Below, in pieces: positions 54,019 through 64,000 of a DNA stretch of 64,000 nt. The stretch comes from Glandiceps talaboti (taxonomy: Eukaryota; Hemichordata; Enteropneusta; Spengelidae), in assembly GCF_964340395.1 (NCBI RefSeq), contig NC_135551.1, forward strand, positions 25,673,003-25,737,002, written 5' to 3'. Below the pieces are notes generated by a model. The model ran no database searches and was not told the origin of the DNA. It was given only the letters and a program-made list of their open reading frames with translations. The first letter of the stretch is position 1, and the number at the start of each line of letters is the position of its first letter. Position numbers and translations under genes: made by a program.

Positions 54019-57000
54019 ATGGCCAGCGCAGTTGATCTCCTAAGGTAAGATAAATGTGTAACTACACCTGTAAACTAGTAAACTTTGCCTTACAAAATGT
54101 TGTACTCTGATTATAGTGGCAAAGTACATGCAGCATACATTTATAAAGAGTTGTAAAGCGTGTTAAGATTAAATGTATGGTAGACCAGGCAGGCTGGGGA
54201 GAACAGGACAGCATGGAAATGGATTCCAGGCTGTACCTGACAACAGGACAGCATGGTACAAGACTGTAATTATGTAGAGCAGGACAGCATGGATTCCAGT
54301 CAGAGGCTACTGTAGAACCTGACAACATAGATTCTATGTTATAGTAATGTAAGACGGGATAGCATAGATTCCAGGCCCTAGCTGCAGTACAACATGGCAG
54401 CATGGATTCCTTTCTGAGGTTAATTATTATACACAGTAGAACCTGACAGCATGGATTTAAGTCTAGATGTTCAGTTCTAAACAACCTGGTAATGGAGGTG
54501 GGAGAGGCAGAATGTCAAGTTGTAATAAGTTTATTGGGATCTCTGTTAAAAAGCACAAGAGAGTAGAAAATGAGCTGTGTCTTTCAGCAAATTCATCCTG
54601 AAAGCTTGCATATATAGTGAGAATGTTTCAAATTGTTTGTATGTGGACATTCATTTTGATAACTTTGGTTGTAATCATAGTGCCACTACACAACAATTTG
54701 ATGATGATGATGACATCCTCAGTGCTGATGGAGACACTGACAGTAGTAGTGAAGAAGATGGTGATGAAGATGAAGACATCAAAGATAAACAGGTTAGGTC
54801 AAAGGTCAAACAACTTGAAATGACACGACCTAGAAAATTAAAAAAAGAATTAGATTCAAATTGAAAATTTTGAGCTCAACTTCTTAAGTAAAATTAGTGT
54901 ATAGACTTCATAATGAAGACTGTATGGTTACTTTTAGTACAGGGAAGATAAAGGTATAAGAAATGTCGAGAGAATATGTGGAAAAGGAGTAAAGTCAGAA
55001 GACAAGAAAAACAAATAACTGAATATTTATCATTATGTTTACAATCAATCAATCAAGCAAGCAAGCAATCAATCAATCAATCTATATTGCATAACAACAT
55101 GCCACAGCAAGCATTGTAAAACATACCACAATAATACAGAAATGATATGAATGCAATCCTTTAGCCAACTGCTGGAGGACTGTTACATCAACGAGAAATG
55201 ACAAATTTACAATTTTTTACAAAGACCAGGGATTCAATACCAGGTTCTTGCGTAAGTGTTATCTTATCAGTGGAGCCATTAGAATCACAAAATAGGATCA
55301 TTCTTTTGTTCTGGACGAAGTTTTTAATTGGCTCTGTCAGACAACTGTTTTTCACATCAAAATTTTAAGCCTAATCCCAACTGACCTTTAAGCTGTAGTG
55401 AAACATTCTATAAGTGTTTTTGTTCATAAAATACTTGCTTTGTTATCAATCATAATGCAGTCACAATATAACTGATTACATTAAAGACAAATAAAAAAGA
55501 ATGAATTTCATATTTTGTTCATTATATGTCATAATTATCACTAAGTTGCACAGTGTACTTTTAATATCTGTCATTTCATTTTCTCACTCAAATAACTTTC
55601 TTTCAGGAAAATAAGAAGGAATTAAAACACAAGAAGTTGTTGAATGCTATTGGAGCATTGGATGGGAGAACAAAGTAAGTATAAGTAAGAGTGGACCGGT
55701 TGTACAAATGGGGTGTGATTGTGTGTGTAAATTTATTAATAAACCTTACACCATGCACAAGCCAAGTTGAACAAAAAATATGGAATTTATACCCTGCATG
55801 TCTCTGTCAGTGGTTCTGCTGGGGTCATAATTTGAGTCAAAATGTTCAAAATCGGCATTACTTACTTTTCCCTGTTTTTCATAAATATTGCTTGTGCTGG
55901 TATAATTATATTATTCATCATTCAGCCAGAAAATACTTTGACTCGCATTTCACAAGTTGCAGAAAGAGTTATATACATGTACTGGACACAAGTTGTCATG
56001 ACATAAAATAACTCTTCAAGTATGTGCACTTTTAACTTGATCTGTGGCAGTATATTAATATTTTCTGATCAGTTGAGCTTTCATACAGTGTTTGTGTTTG
56101 TGTTTGTGTTTGTGTTTGTGTTTGTGTTTGTGTTTGTGTTTGTGTTTGTGTTTGTGTTTGTGTTTGGTTTTGTGTTTTGTTTGTGTTTGTGTTTGTGTCT
56201 GTCTGTGTTTGTGTTTGTGTCTGTGTCTGTGTCTGTGTCTGTGTCTTTGTCTGTGTCTGTGTCTGTGTCTTTGTCTGTGTCTGTGTCTGTGTCTGTGTTT
56301 GTATCTGTGTCTGTGTCTGTGTCTGTGTCTGTGTCTGTCTGTGTCTGCGTCTGTGTCTGTGTCTGTGTCAGTACATGGTGAAAACAACTTTTTGCTGCAA
56401 GTAGTAGTGAACATTTTTGGTGTAGCTTACATTGTCTGAGTGTGTCTTTGTTGTGTCAGTAACTGACAGTATCTGTATGTACCTATATTCATATATTCAT
56501 CACTGTTTTACAGAAAACGTGCAAGATCAGAGCCAAGTCAGGAAGTGTCTGTATATAACTTAAATACCAGTGCAGGTGAGGATTACAACACATTTAGCCC
56601 AGTAAAATAAACACTAAATTTTCATTGTTGTGAAATGATACTTTGACTCGACAGTATGCTTCATGATTTCCTACTTGGTAAATACTTTAAAGACAAAATG
56701 TGAGTTGTGCAAACATGTAGAGGCCACCCAAATGGTGTAAATCATGCACTCTTGGAATGGTTTGGCCATTGTACTGTACATGTGTACTTTCTGTGGACCA
56801 CCATCTCCCTTAGAATGCCATACTCGTATATACACTCCTATGCATGATTTTTCACTGCATTGTGGGGACACCTGTAGAACAGTGGACATTTGACATTACA
56901 AATCTTGTTCCTGGAAGTGGGTCAAATACACGTTTCTAATTACAAAAATAAAATAGCCTAGTTCTAACCATAGACCCTACACGATATGTTCTAACTTTAC

Positions 57001-60000
57001 CCTCCCTAGTTTCAATGCAATTCACCACTTTTATGGCCTTTCTGTGACCTACATCCGCATGTTAATAAATAATTGTATTTTTACTGCAAACACTTATCTC
57101 CCAAAAGGTCCAGTGAGGGCCATCCCACATGGGATCAGTAACCTCACCTACATGGCACTAAAAATCCTACCTGAGGTAGGATTCAGGATAGTTTGAAGCC
57201 TGTGTAGACGCAAACGCGTCCTGAAACCGTCTTGAAACCGTCCTGACTTGGGACACCCTTGAGAGGTTTCCTGAAACCCTCCTGACTTCATCCTATGTAC
57301 TGTCTGACAGAATGCGTGACATTTATGCCGCAACCTTCCTACATGTAGACACAAATCTATCCTACCTCAGGTAGGACTTGGAACTGCCTCAGGTAGGACG
57401 ACCTACATGTACATGGGGCTAGTGTTCCTGGAGGTATGCAAGTATACAATACACTGCATTGTACATGTATTCAATCAGAGCAAGAATTTTGAATCTTTTC
57501 ATTATCTGAGCTCACTTTTGAAGCCAATAAATATGAAAATCTTTGTTCTTGGAAAAGGTATTGTGGTAACAGGGAACTTGGCATTTGGATATCATGTTAC
57601 AATTTAATGTATCTTTATTCAAAAAATGACACTTGACATACTAATCCAGGGTTTAAAAAAGGTCATGAAAGTTGACTATTGTGTATGTATTGTACAGTTA
57701 CATGTAGTTCACTGTTCAACATTCTTGCATTTATTCCTCTATTCAGTCACTGGTAAAAAAGTGAGAATCCATGAACTGTTGGGGACATTAAAATCTACAA
57801 CCAGTCATGGTGAATTGAAGAAACAGTTACAGAAAATACAGAAGAAAAACAAGAGAGTTGAGACACCATTACCCCAAGTACAAGCTGATAGGGTAGGTAA
57901 TATGAATTATGAGAGTGAATGTTCATGAACTCTGGGTTCATAGTTACTAATATTAATAAAAATGTCTACTTGCAGTCGAAATTTTTTTTGTGTTTTGTAA
58001 AATTTGAAAAACTCAAATCTGGTTGCACCATGTGCATGATATTGGGCAATTTAGTGCAGTCATGGCTTACAAGCCTGGTGTGTGTTGGATTTGCTCAATC
58101 ATGATAGTGATTAGTCTGATGTCATTGCTGGGACTGAGGTTGTAAACAAAACGCTCAATCCTGGTCATGATTACTGACAGTTAAACATTTCAAAACATCC
58201 CACGCATTTCCTGTAAGTTAAACGATTTCACAGTCAAAATGATTACAGTGATAACAAATTACCAATCTCACCGAACACAATTTATTTACATAATATTTTC
58301 CATCATTTCTCACTTGCCGTCAGCCACATGCGAACAGAACTCTTATGATATTACATTGTCCGTCATCTTGTAATCATTACATGTCAATCATGGTTCAAGG
58401 CATGATTACTATGATTACCGATCATGATTGTGATTGGAACTAATCAAACCCTAAATCATTATTGTGATCGATAAATCATGATTATGATTATGCAAATCGC
58501 CCGATATCTTAGTACCTTTAATGTTCAGATAATGTGAAGTACTTTATAAGGTGCATTCTGATTAGTTAGATAATGTGAAGCACTTTATAAGGTTCATTCT
58601 GATTGGTCAGATAATGTGAAGCACTTTATAAGGTTCATTCTGATTGGTCAGATAATGTGGAGCACTTTATAAGGTTCATTCTGATTGGTCAGATAATGCG
58701 AAGTACTTTAGAAGGTTCATTCTGATTGGTTAGAAAAGAAAGGAAACAAGTACATCTGTTGGCTGTATTGAGTGAGAAAATATATTTACATTTTCCAATC
58801 AGTGGCAACTTTGTAATAACTTCACATCACCCCCTTGATATTATCATTATAGATTGAGAGAAGTTTGGCCTATGAGAAGACAACTAAAGCGATCTCTAAA
58901 TGGGAACATGTTGTTCAAACAAACAGAAGGGCTGAACACCTTTCATATCCTCTATATGAAGAAAAATCAGAACCTGCAACAACTGAAAACTTTGTCAAGA
59001 ATTTCAAGGTAAGAAACAAGACCTTGGGTGAATATATTTGTCCCCTTTCAACTTAAGTGATGTTTAGTCAGGTATGAATATAACTACAATGATTGTATAT
59101 TCCCAAACAACAATCAGTGCTTTCCATGAAGGAGGTGTGACTGCAGAAAGCCAGTTTTTAGCTATTAATTAAAGGTAAACTACTGCTTTTGTTGTAACAT
59201 GTTGATATACAGCTATTACAGAATGTTGAAAGTATTGGGTGATATACTCTACTTTGATTTTCAAACGAATAATTTGATCTTAAGGCAACTTTCTTCTTAT
59301 AGAAATAACCATTTTGCATAGATAGCCTTACCTTCTGTCATAAATTTTAATTAGGAACCATAAAAACGCCCGTAGTAGATTTTACATTAGACCATGCATA
59401 ACAAAATCACCAAACCTTTGATACTTCATGTTTGCTGCCCAACTGACTCTTAATCTTTGAACTCTTCACAGCCTGGGAACTCTCTGGAAGAAGAAATTTA
59501 TGCTGTACTACACGGTAGTAAGTTTGCAGAAAGAAAAGACCAAGAACTTAGTTTGGCTGAAGAAGAGGCACTGAAAGCTATGAGTGTAGAAGAGGTATGT
59601 GAAATCCCCAACCACTCTTCCAACCCCTGATTTTGGAAGAATTGTTCAAGACACACAACTCAAAACACTGTAATACATAGCGATTGCATTCAAGTGTCTA
59701 CTCCTATGTTATTAGGGGAAAGCTTTCTTTTAAGACCTTGACCATTTCCCATGACCTTGACAGCCAGTTATCAAAATCAAGCCATTTCTTACATATTGTG
59801 CTATTTGCACACATTTAGTGGTAAGTTTGATCAAATCTTGTACAAAGGTGATACAGAACAGAGGCATACACACATGCTTCATGTTGCTGCTAATTTCACT
59901 TTTTACTGCATTTTTGCCATATTTGGTGTGAAAATGCACCATTTGTACAGTAGCTCAAGTACAAAAAAGACAGGCACTTTTCAAATCAAGCATCTATCTC

Positions 60001-63000
60001 CCTATTATTATTTTATCAGATACAACCTCTTTGCTAGTAGATTTTATGTTGAACCCTGGAAAAAAAATCAATTTCATTGAATAGTCAAATACAAGTAAAT
60101 TATTTGAGGGGTTCTTGTCTTCTTCTAAGACCTCTAAGTTTTCATTCTAGGCAAGAGAGAGACGGAAAGAATTACAAAAAATGAGAGCCTTGCAGTCTTA
60201 TTATGAAGCCAAGTGTAGGAGACAGAAAAAAATTAAAAGTAAAAAGTAAGTATGAATTTTAGTACCTTTCAAATGTAATAGGATTTTTATTGCCATTATG
60301 TATAAAATACATTAGGAAAGTGCTGTGATATCACTTAAAGACAACTAGAAATTTTCAAATACATCAAAACTTTGTACTGTGTCAAAATACTTGGATAAAT
60401 CCAAGCTTTCAACCTGGGTCCTCAGGTGTTCTTCAGGGATGTGAAGTCTTCACTGACGAAGACCTGTGACTCAGGTGATAGCTAGGGTGATTCTGTCGAC
60501 TACAAATACTCACCTGTGGCCACCCATGCTTTGTATTTGTACTAGTCTGTGGAACCATACTTGGAACATTAGCACACTAAAGAGTGATACAGAAAATTAT
60601 TGCCTAATAAATATACTTTGCATGCAGTTTATATTCATAATAATGTTTCCTTTTTGAAAACTTTTCCTCTCTTATAAATTTTGTTTATTTTCCACATCTA
60701 GATATCATCGCATCCAGAGAAAAGCTAGGGAAAGACAAGAGAAGAGACAGTTGGAAGAATTGGAACGAACTGATCCTGAAGCCTATGAACAATATGTACA
60801 GAAAACTGAGAAACACAGAGCCGAGGTTTGTTTGTTTGTTAATACTATGGCAACCCGTGTAACACTGCGATAAAGCATTTATTTTCACTGTGTGGTGCAA
60901 TCATTTGAAATCGTACATATCAAGTGTCAGGTTGGCAAAATGGAATCAAATACTATGGCAAGATATAACATCTTGTTCTTTGAATTCAATCTTCTACACA
61001 AGCAATGTTTTCCTAAATGCCACAATAACTTCAAGAACAAAGATGTATAATTTAGTTTCTTTTTACCTGAAATATAATAGGTGTATCAACAAATAAATAT
61101 CATCAGATTTCTTGGTTGATACCATGACTGCCCTCCCTGTGCTGCACTTGCATTACTGTAGGTTTGTGAAAAAAAGTTGACCTTCTTAGTTCTAATTTGA
61201 CCTAGTATGAGCAAAATGGTATGTAAGTTAGAATACAAATAATATTCAGATTTGTAAGTTTTTCAGTACATTCTTGCTGAGTGTAATATTAGTCTTTTAA
61301 AACTGAATTCAGGTATAATGTTTTATCAAGTGGCGGGGCAAGACTTCTCATTAGCGCTGTAAGAGCTATTTGTCATGTGCTCAGTGTCTGTAAGTGTGCG
61401 GTTTATTATTCATACATTAGTTAGAATAAAGCGATGCAATACAATACAATTGGCTGAAGTTTACTCTGTACCAAGGTGTACATAACATTCACTTACTGTA
61501 CTTCTGAATTCCAATTTCAGCTGTACATGTAAAGTGTTAAGAATTCTATCCTTGTTGTTTCACAGGAAAGGATAACATTGAAACATAAAAACACCGGAAA
61601 GTGGGCCAAGAATATATCAAGATACAACAAGTATAACCCAGAGGTAAGTACACTAATATTACCTTGCTGTACTTATTAGGGATCATGTGATGAGTAAGGT
61701 ATGGGTTGGGGTGTTCATTGGGTAAGTATAATAACATCATTTTGTTGCTTATACCGATGATGTGATGAGTAAGGTAGAGATTGGGGTGTTCATGGGCTAA
61801 GTGAAGTAATATCATTTGGTAATTATTTCCTGTAGAGAATGCTTTGACTGGCTAGTACATGGACTATTTACCTACCCTTAATATTTGTAAACTTGATGAC
61901 ACAATTTCTTGAAGTTTATATATTTTGAAATGTACTACTTTGGAAAACATGCTATCAACAAACTAAAACTATTGTTATTGATCGTGGTAGATTACACAAG
62001 TTGGTGACAGCAGAGACTTTTTCATGTGGATATAATCACCCTGTAATCAATGTAGTATAAGCACTGAATATGTTTAATTGTGCAGGGATTTGAGGGAAAC
62101 TCACTCTCAGAGGCAATATGCTACTGTGAGTTTCATTACATTGATGTCCATTGAAAGCAAATATCAACATCTTGCAATAATAGTTTAATGATTCGTCTTT
62201 CATGGTCACCATGTTTGTGTATATTTTTTACAGAGTGTGAAAGCTGTGAGTGATCAGCTGCAGAAAAGTAAAAATCTAACTACTAAGATTGCTGAGACCA
62301 TCGAGTCCGATTCTGACAGAGAGGAGATGGGTGCCGAAGATGAAGATGTACTCGCCTCTGTCAAACCAAGTCTCAGTGATATTAATAATCCCTGGTTCTC
62401 GGGTTATTCCCGTCCGGGAAAGGGTGACGAGGAAGAAGTTAGTCATGCTGTGAAAGGTGGGCAAATGTTGCAAGAAATACGAGCACAACATCACGATAGC
62501 GAGAGTTCAGATTCAGAAGAAGAGAAGGATACCTCTATGACTCATCATCCAAAACCTACTCGTAAAGTCAGATTCTTTGATGAGGAACAGTCTGGTGATG
62601 AGAATGAAAACGAGGGTCTTGCCGATGCAAAGAAGGCCGACATAAAACCATGGCAACCAAATGTGAAACGGAAAGACATTGATGTCAATGACACTGAAGA
62701 AGTTGAAAGTTCTGATAGTGAAATAGATATGGAAGATATTCAGAAATTTAGGACAGCAGTCAGAAGCGAGTCGAAAGAAAGAACTGGAGAGTCTGAAAAC
62801 GATCAAAAACACACGGAGGAAGTTCATGTTGATCCGTCTAAATTCTTTACAATTGAAGCAAAGACCATACGATCAGAAAATCCCGAGTTAGCCATTGTTG
62901 AGGATGTACTAGAAGAGGAAGAAGACCAGAGACTTCAAATACAGGAGGCCTTTGCAGAGGATGATGTTGTGGCAGATTTTTCACGGGAAAAACGAAGCAA

Positions 63001-63474
63001 AATAGAAGAAGATGCTCCTAAGGAGCTAGATCTGAGTCTGCCCGGGTGGGGAGACTGGGGAGGTATTGGAATTGTACCGTCTAAGAAAAAGAAGAAAAGG
63101 TAAGTATAGATAAGTTTATCATAATTTGTAGTAATGTATTTATTCCCAGATGTAACAATAAATTTACAATCATGTTCTAACAGAGAAACGAAAAGTAGTT
63201 GTCTTGCAACCATTTGAGTCCACCCCATGTTACAGTCTGAGAAATGAGTACATTCTTGGCATGCTGATCAACTTGAATACATTTGAGCTTTGAAAGAAAC
63301 CTTAGCCAAACACTGATGTATTTAGATTATTGAACTTACTACAGATCTTCTGTTCTATTCATTAATTGATGCAGGTTTACCATCAAAGCTGCTCCTCAAG
63401 CACCAAGAAAAGATCGATCTCTTCCAAATGTTATTATTAATGAGAACAGAGATAAGATGATAGCTATGCACCAG
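54019..63474 (+). CDS. UTP14A: U3 small nucleolar RNA-associated protein 14 (UTP14), 3' end off the right edge
   Basis: UTP14 is a nucleolar protein of the small-subunit processome that activates the helicase Dhr1/DHX37 to release U3 snoRNA. Exons: 54019-54044, 54681-54792, 55607-55674, 56514-56575, 57747-57892, 58853-59008, 59472-59594, 60151-60245, 60702-60825, 61566-61643, 62234-63099, 63375-63474, with phase kept throughout (652 codons). Family strings: KHKKLLNAIGALDGRTKK, IERSLAYEKTTKAISKWEHV, SLEEEIYAVLHG, KMRALQSYYEAKCRRQKKIK, TLKHKNTGKWAKNISRYNKY and PGWGDWGGIG (about residue 600). Acidic patches lie in exons 2 and 11. Exon 2 could instead start at the acceptor near 54589 (CTTTCAG), which is also in frame and adds about 31 residues without family similarity; the shorter form was chosen. 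The last exon(s), which in relatives hold the conserved C-terminal region, are not in the window. Confidence 0.96.
54170..54470 (+). repeat. Irregular tandem repeat in UTP14 intron 1
   Basis: ACAGCATGGATTCCAG-like units recur about seven times at spacings of about 30-60 bases. Confidence 0.7.
55045..55090 (-). mobile_element. (AATC)n-type tail of a retroelement fragment
   Basis: AATCAATCAATCAAGCAAGC is followed by TATATTGCATAACAACATGC, a layout like the LINE tail at 49558. The body to the right is too diverged to name. Confidence 0.35.
56088..56368 (+). repeat. Hexanucleotide array (TTTGTG)n then (TCTGTG)n
   Basis: About 280 bases in UTP14 intron 3. The unit shifts from TTTGTG to TCTGTG halfway, so a point change spread by repeat growth. 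All frames stay open. Confidence 0.95.
57055..57135 (-). mobile_element. SINE 3' fragment
   Basis: ACACTTATCTCCCAAAAGGT and GAGGGCCATCCCACATGGGA match the 3' part of the 47868-48140 SINE. Confidence 0.55.
57140..57415. mobile_element. Candidate inverted-repeat element with CCTACCTNAGGTAGG cores
   Basis: The palindromes CCTACCTGAGGTAGG (57167) and CCTACCTCAGGTAGG (57361) lie near both ends, with CCTACATG at both borders. The inside is CG-richer, with repeated CCTGAAACCGTC. Confidence 0.45.
58035..58510. mobile_element. Candidate element with about 14-base terminal inverted repeats
   Basis: It starts GATATTGGGCAATTT and ends with the mirror AAATCGCCCGATATC. The inside is rich in CATGATTA/TAATCATG. 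Confidence 0.45.
58525..58737 (+). repeat. 41-base minisatellite, five units, in UTP14 intron 5
   Basis: The unit is CAGATAATGTGAAGCACTTT plus ATAAGGTTCATTCTGATTGGT. Confidence 0.95.
61678..61822 (+). repeat. Tandem duplication of about 72 bases in UTP14 intron 10
   Basis: GTGATGAGTAAGGTA, TTGGGGTGTTCAT and TAATATCATTTTG/TAATATCATTTGG occur twice in order. Confidence 0.85.
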
Positions 63475-64000
63475 GTAGGTATCTGATATGATTTGTTCCC
63501 TTTGTTGTAATCTTTGAATGAATACAACTTATTGCCAGTATTAAATACACAATGCTAGACTTCTGTCGAGTCAGGTGAATAAACAGCACAATGCTAGATT
63601 TCCGCCGAGTCAGGTGAAGAACCAGGCCACTGCTAGACATCTGTCGAGTCAGGTGAAACAGCACAGTGCCAGACTTCCATCGAGTCAGATGAAACAGCAC
63701 AGTGCTAAACTTCCGTCCAGTCAGGTGAAGAAACAGCACAGTGCCAGACTTCCATCGAGTCAGATGAAACAGCAGTGCTAAACTTCCGTCCAGTCAGGTG
63801 AAGAAACAGCGCAGTGCTAGACTTCCATCGAGTCAGGCAAAGAAACATGGCAATTTTGGAAAGAATTTTTTAGAATGAGGCAATGATTTCTTCACTGTGA
63901 TGAACTGTCCTCCAGTGTACTCATTGTATTTGCTTTTGTGCTCACTATGTTTTCGGCTGCACTTTCACTGAAAGTGCAATTGAAAAGAATACACCAGTAC
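63475..64000 (+). other. UTP14 intron 12, partial
   Basis: It begins with the GTAGGT donor at 63475 and is mostly a tandem repeat of roughly 36-40 bases at 63555-63840. No further exon is visible before the edge. Confidence 0.7.
63555..63840 (+). repeat. Minisatellite, about 36-40-base units, in UTP14 intron 12
   Basis: AGCACAGTGCTAGACTTCC then TCGAGTCAGGTGAA recurs about eight times with small length changes. The open frames on both strands are artefacts. Confidence 0.9.

Noticed and set aside
56022-56414. Three overlapping ORFs of Val/Ser, Cys/Leu and His/Arg repeats
   Set aside because: A hexanucleotide array with every frame open.
61678-61822. Possible box C/D snoRNA (GTGATGA motifs in a UTP14 intron)
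   Set aside because: A C-box-like GTGATGA occurs in each copy of a tandem duplication, but no CTGA D box and no closing stem were found at a fitting distance.

Overview
The window is nuclear DNA of an animal, most likely a marine invertebrate deuterostome such as a hemichordate or amphioxus. The phylum is inferred from gene families and repeat style and is not proven. Four protein-coding genes were rebuilt by reading exons with GT/AG borders and checking that the reading phase is kept across each junction. The rest is introns, spacers and a heavy load of inverted-repeat elements, tRNA-derived SINEs, one LINE tail, minisatellites and microsatellites.

Layout, left to right. (1) About 430-16615, minus: the 5' part of a MORC3/MORC4-type GHKL ATPase, with its 3' part off the left edge. 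Intron 2 alone is 9.7 kb. (2) 23020-28635, plus: a five-exon gene for a 476-residue protein with an N-terminal PH-like module and a long C-terminal coiled coil. I know no named orthologue. (3) 33907-53669, minus: a complete 21-exon SENP6/SENP7-type SUMO protease of 1308 residues, with SUMO-interaction motifs, a PH-like module and a split Ulp1 catalytic domain. (4) 54019 to beyond 64000, plus: UTP14, a ribosome-biogenesis factor, lacking only its last exon(s). SENP6/7 and UTP14 are head to head, with start codons 349 bases apart.

The main discovery is the relation between genes 2 and 3. The N-terminal module of gene 2 aligns with the PH-like module of the SENP6/7 gene. Both are split by introns at equivalent places, with the same series of phases (1, 1, 1, then 2). 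Gene 2 has no protease domain and carries a coiled coil instead. It appears to be a protease-less derivative of a SENP6/7-type gene, inverted and tail to tail with the intact gene 5.3 kb away. MORC3 is also tied to SUMO biology in vertebrates, so three of the four genes may have a SUMO or chromatin theme. That link is inference.

Other points of note are foldback elements built of tandem repeats, an intronic poly(A)-like signal just after a MORC ATPase exon, a 3' UTR repeat that copies the SENP stop-codon segment, and minisatellites that touch splice sites.
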